From Candidatus Tetragenococcus pullicola (lineage in GTDB: Bacteria; Bacillota; Bacilli; Lactobacillales; Enterococcaceae), in contig DXDB01000136.1 of assembly GCA_019115705.1 (NCBI GenBank), forward strand, positions 1 through 35,589: a DNA stretch of 35,589 nt, given 5' to 3'. The position numbers and the translations under genes were made by a program. A model generated the notes under the pieces. That model was not told the origin of the DNA and searched no databases. It saw nothing but the letters and a program-made list of their open reading frames with translations. Shown piece by piece: positions 1-7,175 of this stretch; position 1 is the first letter of the stretch, and each line of letters starts with the position of its first letter.

Positions 1-83
1 TCGATATGACTTATTTTTTCCCCTTCGTTCAATAATTGTTCAATTTGAATTCGCTCTTCATAACTTAATTGTTTTTTCTTCAT
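1..83 (-). mobile_element. IS30-like transposase, N-terminal fragment (cut by window edge)
   Basis: The minus strand opens an uninterrupted frame with an ATG at 83-81 that runs off the left edge, giving 27 complete codons. The translation begins MKKKQLSYEERIQIEQLLNE, which resembles the N-terminal helix-turn-helix of IS30-family transposases (an L-S/T-xxER-xxIE-xLL-xEG pattern). No strong ribosome site precedes the ATG, and an in-frame stop lies just upstream, so the start is bounded. Only the DNA-binding start is visible, so I cannot say whether the element is complete, nor see the DDE catalytic residues. A stand-alone HTH regulator is the main alternative. Confidence 0.45.
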
Positions 84-396
84 CAATTTTTAGTCGCCGT
101 TCATCGTCTTTTAAGCATAATAAATAACAAGGGAAAAAGCTAATAGGACTTACAAAAGGCATGAGATTAGGACACGTTTGCTTCTGCAAATCAAAAAGTC
201 ACGTGCACCTCTGCAAAGTGCCGTTATGTAACGTTTGCGATTTCATTTAAGGAAACTAAAAAAAACACTAAAATTGTTCTAAAACTGTTGTACTTTATGG
301 GGAAATAAAATACACTAAGAATAATCAGAAAGTTTTTTACTTTTATATGAGTAAAAAGTTTTCAATAAATAAAAATTCAAAGGAGGGAAGAAGCCT
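84..396. other. Intergenic region with a short imperfect direct repeat
   Basis: No gene is visible here. An imperfect 20-nt repeat occurs at 171-190 and 198-217 (27-bp period), sharing CACGT and TCTGCAAA. The stretch ggcatgagatt near 159-169, read on the minus strand, resembles part of the type B 41-bp repeat found elsewhere in the window, but the match is short. The right half carries the promoter of the Mga-like gene. Part of the left end may belong to the IS-like element; no terminal inverted repeat could be identified. Confidence 0.4.
288..316 (+). promoter_or_regulatory. Sigma-A promoter of the Mga-like regulator
   Basis: TTGTAC (288-293) and TACACT (311-316) are separated by exactly 17 nt and lie about 80 nt upstream of the ATG at 397. 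An A/T-rich leader follows, ending in a strong AAAGGAGGG ribosome site. Confidence 0.6.
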
Positions 397-1809
397 ATGT
401 TTGGATTATCAAAAGAAATGTTGTTAAAACGCCAAATCATGCTGTTTTTGGATAAACAGACAGAAAGTGTGCCCAGTCAAGCTGTAACAAATGATGTACA
501 AAGCGTGACAAACCAAACGATTCGAAAGTACCTGCAGGAGCTTCAAGTAAGTATTGAAAAATTATATTCAAGTGAAAAGATGGAGTTACAAATTAATCGG
601 CGTAGTGGAATCGAGCTGATTCGAAGGGATACCAATTTTGATGCTTTATTTGAAGAAATATTGAGTCAAGATATTATATATGCCGTTTTTCAAAAACTGA
701 TTTTATCACGAAGCTTTTTTACCAAACCATTTTGTGAAGAACAAGATGTTAGTCTTTCGAAATTGCGCCGAAAAATCAATAATCTCAATCATTTTTTAAA
801 CCCATTTGGCTTGTATGTCACAGTGGGGAAAAAGGTGACTATGAATGGTGAAGAATCACATATTCGTTTTTTATTCTTTTCCTTTTTATATTTTATTCAT
901 CGCAGGCTTACTTCTATTCCTTGGGTGAATGAGAAAAAATATTTAGATTTAGCGGAACAAGTTTGTTACCTTCTTTATATTGAGCCACGTTGTTCCAAGG
1001 TAGAAATGATTGGCTTATGGCTATTTGTCAATATGCAAGCGCACAAAGAAAATCGGTTACTTGAGACACTCTCACTCCAAGAAGATTTTCTAATTGAAAT
1101 ACCACGACCGAACTTTTTAACGTCCTTTGAAGACGAGGATTGGCAATTTTTCATTGCTGTTTTATATGCTACTGATTTAATCGATATTGATCCCAATATT
1201 AATTTTGATAGAATTCATCACAATGATTTTTCTGAAGCGACCCGGGATTGGATCGAAGAGTTTGAATGTAAGTTTAAGGATTTATCCATCCAAGAGAAAA
1301 AAGAAGTGACATTGATGATGTACAAGTGTGATTTATTAAATAAAATCATGCCGTTAAATGATACATTAGGTGTCGTTTTCAATTCAGTCGATAGCGAAAG
1401 TATCAAGCAACAGTACCCGATATTTGGTCAGACATTTGATGAATTTTGGACGGCTTTTTCTGAAAAAAATCCATTATTGGTCGATACCTATATTAAAAGT
1501 AAAAGTTTTATGTTGGCCTTAAAATTATCACCAGCTAAACTTTTATTTACAGCCATCGATTTTAGTTTGGTATCTAGTTTGACACTAGATGATCAAGAGC
1601 GCATCAAACAACAGTTGACCAATTATTTTTATAATAAAGCCAAAATTAGTTTTATTCATAATCCGAAAAAAGCTGAAATCATCGTGACTACTGAAGCGTT
1701 TGAAGACAAAGAAGTTTTTGATGGAGAAATGGTGGTCATTAATCCTGTCTTGACTCAAAACGATTTGAATTATTTAGAAGAAACCATCGAAAAAGTAGCA
1801 ACGAATTGA
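397..1809 (+). CDS. Mga-family (AtxA/Mga type) transcriptional regulator
   Basis: This 470-residue cytoplasmic protein has the layout of Mga/AtxA virulence and metabolism regulators. An N-terminal HTH lies within about residues 10-65 (including QTIRKYLQEL), a long helical PRD-like central region spans about 70-340, and a C-terminal EIIB-like segment covers about 385-465. Such proteins bind DNA, and in studied members their activity is tuned by phosphotransferase-system phosphorylation. That is family knowledge; phosphorylatable histidines were not assigned here. The start is set by AAAGGAGGG about 8 nt upstream. The gene is monocistronic with its own promoter. Its target is unknown. The nearby DUF1576 gene and RNF-like cluster are possible targets, but nothing in the sequence proves this. 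Confidence 0.8.
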   Translation: MFGLSKEMLLKRQIMLFLDKQTESVPSQAVTNDVQSVTNQTIRKYLQELQVSIEKLYSSEKMELQINRRSGIELIRRDTNFDALFEEILSQDIIYAVFQKLILSRSFFTKPFCEEQDVSLSKLRRKINNLNHFLNPFGLYVTVGKKVTMNGEESHIRFLFFSFLYFIHRRLTSIPWVNEKKYLDLAEQVCYLLYIEPRCSKVEMIGLWLFVNMQAHKENRLLETLSLQEDFLIEIPRPNFLTSFEDEDWQFFIAVLYATDLIDIDPNINFDRIHHNDFSEATRDWIEEFECKFKDLSIQEKKEVTLMMYKCDLLNKIMPLNDTLGVVFNSVDSESIKQQYPIFGQTFDEFWTAFSEKNPLLVDTYIKSKSFMLALKLSPAKLLFTAIDFSLVSSLTLDDQERIKQQLTNYFYNKAKISFIHNPKKAEIIVTTEAFEDKEVFDGEMVVINPVLTQNDLNYLEETIEKVATN

Positions 1810-1841
1810 TTTTTACTAAATTCCAACATTTTCGTCATACT

Positions 1842-1870
1842 TTGTTCAAATTTTTCTTATACAGTATAAG
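1842..1870 (+). promoter_or_regulatory. Candidate promoter for a short transcript
   Basis: TTGTTC (1842-1847) and TATAAG (1865-1870) are spaced by 17 nt. No plus-strand gene follows. The only downstream signal is an intrinsic terminator about 50 nt further on. Confidence 0.4.
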
Positions 1871-1875
1871 TGTAC

Positions 1876-1953
1876 CAAGAAGAACAACCCTAACAAACAC
1901 TTTTTTCATTTTTAACTCCTTTCCCGCTAGTTGCTGCTAGCGGGTATTTTTTT
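1876..1953 (+). ncRNA. Candidate small RNA (about 75 nt)
   Basis: A promoter-like pair (1842-1870) is followed by about 45 nt of unstructured, A- and C-rich sequence and a strong intrinsic terminator, with no open reading frame of note. That is the minimal layout of a stand-alone small RNA. The alternative is that the terminator simply ends the Mga-like transcript, whose stop is about 115 nt upstream, and that the promoter match is chance in A/T-rich DNA. Confidence 0.3.
1923..1953 (+). terminator. Intrinsic terminator
   Basis: CCCGCTAG and CTAGCGGG form a perfect 8-bp stem around a 6-nt loop, followed within 2 nt by a T7 run. Confidence 0.85.
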
Positions 1954-2004
1954 AGAAAATACGGTGCCAGTGGATCGCCGATTTGATTCTCGAATAAAAC
2001 CATA

Positions 2005-2038
2005 GCTAATTGGCCAAGCAATCTCATGTCTAAGAATG
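2005..2038 (+). repeat. Lone, shortened type B 41-bp repeat unit
   Basis: GCTAATTGGCCA followed by ATCTCATGTC and AAGAATG matches the type B units of the 31363-31653 array, with about 7 nt missing from the 17-nt spacer and one change in the second hexamer (TGTCTA). It lies between two convergent genes and has the same strand orientation as all other units. Confidence 0.7.
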
Positions 2039-2045
2039 TCAAAAG

Positions 2046-2077
2046 AACCGATAGAAGATTGTCTGCTTCTATCGGTT
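2046..2077 (-). terminator. Terminator of the DUF1576 gene
   Basis: AACCGATAGAAG and its complement CTTCTATCGGTT form a 12-bp stem just after the minus-strand stop codon. On the minus strand it is followed by CTTTTG, a modest T run. Confidence 0.65.
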
Positions 2078-2081
2078 TGCT

Positions 2082-3419
2082 TCAGGAAAGTTCATTTTCA
2101 GTAAATTTAATATGGGCACTGATTCGTTTCATTACTTTGATTTCTAAGCTTTCTTGTCTTTGTTTGGACTTGCGTAAAGGTGGGTGTTTTTTAAAAAGTG
2201 GAAGATTCATTAGGAGAAAGAGTAACAGAACCGTCACGCCACCTGCAAAACCGCTATTGTATAAGTTGATGCCATTATGTGTCAAATTGAGTAGTTTTGA
2301 TACAAAGGGGAATAAAGTTCCTGATAAAAAGCCCCAAGTATTTCCGTAGTGATGGCAAAAGGGTGCCATGGTACTCACGAAAAAAAGAGCAATCAAGCCA
2401 CTTTCAGATGCCAGGCCGCCTAGAAAAAATTCATAAGAAAAAGCAACGCCGAGTGCTGGAAATAGAAAGTGAGAAAACCGATAATGATAAGCACTGAATC
2501 CGGTGAAAATTAAGATGGATCCTGCTAAGGGACCGGTTAGTGGTTCTTTAAGGAGATAAACAACTACTAAACCAATCAGGCCATAAATAGAAAATTTAAA
2601 GGTTTGTAAAATTTCTCTTAGCGATTGAGAAATTTTATTTTCTTCTTTTAAGATAAGGGTCATCTTTTTAAATTGGACAAAATGGTGGTTTAAAAAGAGA
2701 AAACCATAATAAATCAGTAAAATGGTAAAGAATAAAAAGAACAATAGGAACAATTCTTGGGAATGTTGTGGCGTTGTTGATAGGATATCTACGTCTATTT
2801 TTAAAATTTTGGTAATGAAAAAATTGACACCTAGGCTGACGATTCCTGCGACAAATCCCATGGTATAAAGGTTTAGTCCAAAGGTTAAATGAAGGGTTTT
2901 TTTGAAGATAGGAATCATAATAAAGCCCAGGATCACACCTAGTAAAAGGGCCATTGCTTTTATCCACAGACGATCTGAAGAAAAATAGACAATACTGACA
3001 GCCGGTGCTAAAGCGGTACCTAATAACCCACTGGAAAGATGCTTTTGTGACGTTTTATCAGATACTTTTATATAGAGGAAGAGCCCTAAAAAAATGGGGG
3101 CTGAATTAAATAGATTTTTTCCCCAGAAAGAATAACCAGCTAAAAGCATTAAATGTAAAAACGAACTTGGGGCAAAGTTATAATCATATTTTTTTAAAAT
3201 TTTCAGGCTGAGTAAGGTCATTAAGCCACTGTTAAGTAAAGCGGCCCCGACACCTCCAATGGAAACATAGTCTGTGACAAGATTGCCAGGTGATTGAATG
3301 ATTCGTATCATGCCGGATAAAATTTCAGACGGAGAGTCAAAAATGAAAGCTGTTATAATAAATAAAATTGCAATCAAGCGGGTGAATCGAAAAATATTAT
3401 TGGATGTTCGATGAGCCAT
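2082..3419 (-). CDS. DUF1576 family polytopic membrane protein
   Basis: This 445-residue protein consists almost entirely of hydrophobic segments, roughly ten to twelve transmembrane helices, with a short positively charged C-terminal tail. Gly-rich segments such as GGVGAALLNSG and NLYNSGFAGG are repeated-looking elements typical of the uncharacterised DUF1576 family, which I recognise by overall pattern only. Its substrate and function are unknown; a transporter-like role is inferred from topology alone. The start follows AAAGGAG, and a good promoter (TTGCAT-N17-TACAAT) lies just upstream. It is transcribed divergently from the RNF-like cluster across a 242-bp shared region, so co-regulation is possible. 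Confidence 0.75.
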   Translation of the reverse strand: MAHRTSNNIFRFTRLIAILFIITAFIFDSPSEILSGMIRIIQSPGNLVTDYVSIGGVGAALLNSGLMTLLSLKILKKYDYNFAPSSFLHLMLLAGYSFWGKNLFNSAPIFLGLFLYIKVSDKTSQKHLSSGLLGTALAPAVSIVYFSSDRLWIKAMALLLGVILGFIMIPIFKKTLHLTFGLNLYTMGFVAGIVSLGVNFFITKILKIDVDILSTTPQHSQELFLLFFLFFTILLIYYGFLFLNHHFVQFKKMTLILKEENKISQSLREILQTFKFSIYGLIGLVVVYLLKEPLTGPLAGSILIFTGFSAYHYRFSHFLFPALGVAFSYEFFLGGLASESGLIALFFVSTMAPFCHHYGNTWGFLSGTLFPFVSKLLNLTHNGINLYNSGFAGGVTVLLLFLLMNLPLFKKHPPLRKSKQRQESLEIKVMKRISAHIKFTENELS

Positions 3420-3456
3420 CTGGTCAACTCCTTTATGAATGAGAAGGCTTTCTTTT

Positions 3457-3485
3457 ATTGTAAAAAAGATTTATGTGAAATGCAA
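3457..3485 (-). promoter_or_regulatory. Promoter of the DUF1576 gene
   Basis: On the minus strand, TTGCAT (3485-3480) and TACAAT (3462-3457) are separated by exactly 17 nt. The -10 element lies about 38 nt upstream of the start codon. Confidence 0.6.
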
Positions 3486-3531
3486 AACTTTTTTAGAGTT
3501 TTTTTTCAAAAGTTTTATAGGACAACTTTTT

Positions 3532-3546
3532 TTGAAAACGATTGTA
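3532..3546 (+). promoter_or_regulatory. Candidate cre (CcpA) site before the RNF-like cluster
   Basis: TTGAAAACGATTGTA matches the catabolite-responsive element WTGNAAACGNWWNCA at all but one defined position. It overlaps a likely -10 hexamer, TATGAT (3545-3550). The -35 is poor (GACAAC-like), so promoter placement is uncertain. Binding by CcpA here would be expected to repress the cluster when preferred sugars are present. Confidence 0.45.
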
Positions 3547-3661
3547 TGATAAAATAAAGGTAACTATTTTCTCATGTTTTCATAGCAAGGTCGTTTTGAA
3601 AGAGCTGATAAATGACGTGTAGAATTTGATGCAATGTTTCAAATAAAAAAGGAGGCAACTT

Positions 3662-5008
3662 ATGGTAAACAAATTGATTGGTGGCATCTCCCTAAGTCCC
3701 CCATTACAAGCATTAAAGAAGAAGTTAACGATTGAACAAGAACATGTTTTGAGCTACGAACCCACAATGGTATTTATTCCTCTTGTCCAACACATCGGTA
3801 CGCCAGCACATCCAACTGTAAAAACTGGCGAAATTGTAAAAAAAGGACAAATTATTGGCCGAGAAGATGGTTTTATTTCGGCTCCTATTCATGCAAGTGT
3901 TTCTGGAAAGGTCGTGGACATCACGGATTGGCCGGATCAAAACAACCAAGAAGTAATGACAGTCATTATCGAAAACGACTTTAAACAAACCAGTGTACTG
4001 CCTACTGATTTTCATTGGCAAGAAGCCACAACTCAAGAAATCCTTCCCAAAATTCAACAAGCAGGGATTGTTGGAAAAGGTGGGGCTGCTTTTCCAACCC
4101 ACGTAAAATTTTCTTTAGATGAAAAGAAACAAGAAAAAATTGATCGCTTAATTATCAATGGTGCTGAATGTGAACCGTTCTTAAGAAGCGATGCCTTATT
4201 GATGACTGAACAAGCAGAGCAAATTATCCAAGGGGCACTCATCGCAAGAAAGCTACTTGGAGATCCAGATATTTTTATCGGAATCGAAGAAGACAAGCCA
4301 AAATCGATTGCGGCGATGAAAAAAGCCAGCAGTTCCTATCCATTTATTACTGTTTATTCTTTACCAGCCGTTTATCCTACCGGTGGAGAAAAGCAACTTA
4401 TCGCCATTTTAACCCAAAGAGAAGTTCCTCTAGGGAAATTACCGGCAGATGTTGGTGTTGTCGTATTAAATGTAGCGACCAGTGCTGCGATTGCTAACGC
4501 GGTGTGCCATGACCAACCGTTGATTGAGCGTTACACCACGGTCACAGGCGATGTAAAAGAACCGAAAATAGTAAAAAATCCTATTGGCACTCTTTCAGGT
4601 GAACTGATTGATTTTGCCGGTGGTTTTGAAGGAACACCAGCCAAAGTTATTTTAGGTGGGCCTATGATGGGAAAAACGATCGATACCTTACGAGTGCCCA
4701 TCACAAAAAATAGCAATGGCATTGTTGTTTTCAACCAAAAAAATGTACCGATTTTCACTGAAAACCCCTGTATTCGCTGTAATAAATGCGTCGAAGCTTG
4801 TCCGATGCGACTCATGCCAGCAAGCATTGATCAATATTTCCGAAATGGTGATTTTGATAAATGCGAAGAGCTTTTAGCGGATGCTTGTATCAATTGCGGT
4901 GCTTGTACCTTTGTTTGTCCGGCGCGCCGAGATTTAGCAGCAACGATTACTCAGGCCAAACAAAAGGTAATTACACTGAAAAGGGAGGCGGTCGCAAATG
5001 GCAAATGA
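3662..5008 (+). CDS. rnfC: RnfC-like NADH-oxidising subunit of an RNF-type electron transport complex
   Basis: This 448-residue protein is the right size for a short RnfC lacking the long C-terminal repeats seen in some Proteobacteria. The N-terminal barrel-like domain is followed by the NADH/FMN-binding Rossmann-type region with GKGGAAFPTHVKF (about residues 139-151) and NGAECEPF. Near the C-terminus are two 4Fe-4S motifs, CIRCNKCVEACP and CINCGACTFVCP. In known RNF complexes RnfC is the cytoplasmic peripheral subunit that exchanges electrons with NAD(H). It is first in a tight three-gene cluster and overlaps the next gene by 11 nt. The ATG follows AAAGGAGG. The usual partner RnfB, the ferredoxin-side subunit, is not in the window. 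Confidence 0.88.
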   Translation: MVNKLIGGISLSPPLQALKKKLTIEQEHVLSYEPTMVFIPLVQHIGTPAHPTVKTGEIVKKGQIIGREDGFISAPIHASVSGKVVDITDWPDQNNQEVMTVIIENDFKQTSVLPTDFHWQEATTQEILPKIQQAGIVGKGGAAFPTHVKFSLDEKKQEKIDRLIINGAECEPFLRSDALLMTEQAEQIIQGALIARKLLGDPDIFIGIEEDKPKSIAAMKKASSSYPFITVYSLPAVYPTGGEKQLIAILTQREVPLGKLPADVGVVVLNVATSAAIANAVCHDQPLIERYTTVTGDVKEPKIVKNPIGTLSGELIDFAGGFEGTPAKVILGGPMMGKTIDTLRVPITKNSNGIVVFNQKNVPIFTENPCIRCNKCVEACPMRLMPASIDQYFRNGDFDKCEELLADACINCGACTFVCPARRDLAATITQAKQKVITLKREAVANGK

Positions 5009-6071
5009 TTATAAAAAACCAGCAAGTGAAAAAATCTTTCAACAAGCTAAAACTGCTCACTCGATTGAAGCCAACCCACATATTAGACACGATAATACAA
5101 CCAAAAAGATCATGGTGACCGTCTTACTTTCTTTAGTACCAGCTGTCCTTTTTTCAGGCTATCTCTTTGGTTTCACCGTGTATGTCCGTTATTTGACAGC
5201 AATTTTGACCGCACTTATTTGTGAATATGTTTGGTTCAAAATTATTAAACGACCTTATCAGCTTGACTATAGTGTGATTGTCACAGCAGTGTTATTAACG
5301 ATGAGCCTGCCACCTTCTGCTCCGTGGTATTTTCCTGTGATTGCTACGAGTTTTGCTATTATTGTCATCAAAGAATTTTTCGGCGGATTAGGTTACAATT
5401 TTTTAAATCCAGCCTTAAGTGGCCGCTCTCTTTTGGTCGGATTATTTTATAATCAAATGTTTCTAGTCAGCTGGCCAGATCCACCGTTTAATAAAATCGC
5501 ACCGGATGTCGTCGCGGCCGCTACCGCAAATGATGCCATATCTGGAGCGACACCACTAGATATCATGCGGTCTGGCACAAGTTTAACCACGGCAGAATTA
5601 AGGGATTCTTTCTTTGGTGTGATTGGAGGTAGAATTGGGGAGACCAGTGCTTTGCTCTTAATTCTTGGCGGTCTTTTCTTGATCTACAAAAAAATTATTT
5701 CACCAAGAATTCCATTAATCATTATCGGCACGGTTGCTTTATTTGCCTTCATCCTGGGACCAGATGGCTTGTTTACAGGCTCGTTAACAAACGTGCTAGG
5801 GCATGTAATCAGTGGGGGCTTATTGCTAGGGGCTTTTTATATGGCCACGGATTATGCCAGCACGCCAGCGACCAAAATGGGAGAAAACATCTTTGCCTTA
5901 GGAGTTGGTTTACTGATTGTCTTGTTCCGTTTCTTCGGCATTACCAATGAAGGGGTTAGCTATGCCATTTTGATCATGAACTGCTTGACACCAACCATTG
6001 ATCGACTTTTACGTTTACGTGTTGTTGGTGAACCAGGAGCTAATTTTACAGATATAAAAATCAATCACTGA
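4998..6071 (+). CDS. rnfD: RnfD-like membrane subunit with covalent-FMN site
   Basis: A 357-residue polytopic membrane protein of the RnfD/NqrB family. Hallmarks include GGLGYNFLNPALSGR (about residues 129-143) and DAISGATPLD (about 179-188). In the latter, Thr185 sits in the Dxx(S/T)GAT context that the flavin transferase ApbE modifies with FMN in this family. No apbE is in the window, so the enzyme would have to be encoded elsewhere. The start overlaps the end of rnfC, with GGGAGG just upstream, which suggests translational coupling. In complete complexes RnfD passes electrons to RnfG, which also carries FMN; no RnfG homologue is seen here. Confidence 0.88.
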   Translation: MANDYKKPASEKIFQQAKTAHSIEANPHIRHDNTTKKIMVTVLLSLVPAVLFSGYLFGFTVYVRYLTAILTALICEYVWFKIIKRPYQLDYSVIVTAVLLTMSLPPSAPWYFPVIATSFAIIVIKEFFGGLGYNFLNPALSGRSLLVGLFYNQMFLVSWPDPPFNKIAPDVVAAATANDAISGATPLDIMRSGTSLTTAELRDSFFGVIGGRIGETSALLLILGGLFLIYKKIISPRIPLIIIGTVALFAFILGPDGLFTGSLTNVLGHVISGGLLLGAFYMATDYASTPATKMGENIFALGVGLLIVLFRFFGITNEGVSYAILIMNCLTPTIDRLLRLRVVGEPGANFTDIKINH

Positions 6072-6084
6072 GGAGGAATGAACC

Positions 6085-6654
6085 ATGATGATTGCCAACC
6101 GATTAGTGTTTTTTATCGCTACTTTAGTCACTTTTTATGCCTGCAACTCGTATCCATCGACCATTAAAAAAAAGCAACCCTTAGTTATCAAACGGGTCGC
6201 CTATATGAGCTTGCTTATTGGGATCGATTATGTTTTAAGTGGTTTAATTTTTTCCTGGTTGAGAAATAACGGGGGACACTATGGGAATCAAGTTGTCACA
6301 GATTTAGTAAGTGTTGCCATTATTTCGCTACTGGTTACTTGTCTGAGCTTCTTTGCGCCTGGCAATAAAATCTATTTAACCAATGAACTTAAAAAAAATA
6401 TGGTCTTTATCAGCTTGCTTCTGTCTTTAGCAACCTTCAGCCTCTTTTCAACTGAAGCCTTTATCAAAGAATTACTCGTTTTTTCTGGGATGTATGTTGT
6501 CTTTACGATTTGTTTTGCAGGTATAAAAGACCGAATGCAAATCGCTCCAATTCCCAACTTTATCAAAGGCTTGCCGTTAGATCTACTGACGTTATTCTTG
6601 ATTCTTTTGAGTTTTTCATTTTTAAATGGCGTATTTTTCGATCAATTATTTTAA
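6085..6654 (+). CDS. Divergent RnfA/RnfE-type membrane protein
   Basis: This 189-residue protein has about six hydrophobic segments. Its C-terminal third (KDRMQIAPIPNFIKGLPLDL) aligns by eye with the conserved end of RnfA/RnfE/NqrD/NqrE proteins, and its length is right. Cys20 in FYAC corresponds to the first conserved cysteine of RnfA (the GLCPF region). The second family cysteine, in the TNCAVLG region, appears to be replaced by Ser-Leu-Ala. In canonical complexes paired RnfA and RnfE jointly hold a 2Fe-2S cluster in the membrane, whereas here only one copy is encoded. It is the third gene of the cluster, 13 nt after rnfD, with its own GAGGAGG. Assignment as an RnfA/E relative is fairly secure; the electron-transfer role is inferred. 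Confidence 0.65.
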   Translation: MMIANRLVFFIATLVTFYACNSYPSTIKKKQPLVIKRVAYMSLLIGIDYVLSGLIFSWLRNNGGHYGNQVVTDLVSVAIISLLVTCLSFFAPGNKIYLTNELKKNMVFISLLLSLATFSLFSTEAFIKELLVFSGMYVVFTICFAGIKDRMQIAPIPNFIKGLPLDLLTLFLILLSFSFLNGVFFDQLF

Positions 6655-6686
6655 AAAAAGACATTCTATCGTTAGAAGAATCAAAG

Positions 6687-6745
6687 AGAACCGCCACTTG
6701 GCTAAAGAGTTTAGAATCTTTTGGCTAAACGGCGGTTCTTTTTTT
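6687..6745 (+). terminator. Terminator of the RNF-like cluster
   Basis: AGAACCGCC and GGCGGTTCT form a 9-bp outer stem enclosing a long loop that itself contains TTGGCTAAA and TTGGCTAAAC as a direct repeat. A T8 run follows. Confidence 0.75.
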
Positions 6746-6827
6746 AAACTGAAAAATAAGTTTCCTTGAAGAAGAAATGACTATAAAATGGCTAATCACT
6801 CGTACACCTCGAATAAATTAGAGATTC

Positions 6828-7175
6828 TTAGTGGAAGAATCGGGTCAAGTTTAGTTGAAATGATTGATCTTCATACGTCATTTCTACATGGTCAAGGGCC
6901 ATTCCTAATAACCGATAGTCCTGAGCGTTGAGCGTTTCTTTGCCACTACCAAGCAATTCATCGTAGTACCCTTCGATGGACGTATCTCGCGGTGTATTTA
7001 AGAGATCAAGAAATTCATTTATATTCGCTGGTAGTTTCTTACTAATTCCCTGTAACTGCAGAGATAGTTGTGTTTCTTCGTAGGAAATATCTAATTGGAC
7101 GGAGGTTATATCATTTTCCAAACAATAAAACAAGAGGGCATTGACAATGTGTCGCGTACGTTTTTTTTCATTCAT
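6828..7175 (-). CDS. Unknown small cytoplasmic protein (115 aa)
   Basis: I do not recognise this protein. It is acidic overall with a basic start (MNEKKRTRH), has no signal peptide or transmembrane segment, and shows an alternating beta-strand pattern (VQLDISYEETQLSLQLQGI) followed by helical stretches. AAAGGAG precedes the ATG at normal spacing, and codon use resembles neighbouring genes, so it is probably real. It is transcribed alone. Upstream, GGTCAGT occurs twice as a direct repeat 16 bp apart (7198 and 7214), a possible operator. It converges on the RNF-like cluster terminator, with no obvious functional link. Confidence 0.65.
   Translation of the reverse strand: MNEKKRTRHIVNALLFYCLENDITSVQLDISYEETQLSLQLQGISKKLPANINEFLDLLNTPRDTSIEGYYDELLGSGKETLNAQDYRLLGMALDHVEMTYEDQSFQLNLTRFFH

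Noticed and set aside
2026-2349. Plus-strand ORF of 107 aa
   Set aside because: It is a shadow of the 3' end of the DUF1576 gene, with low-quality composition and no ribosome site.
3662-6654. A complete RNF or NQR complex
   Set aside because: Only three subunit types are encoded between the promoter region and the terminator. No RnfB, RnfG or second RnfA/E frame exists nearby on either strand.
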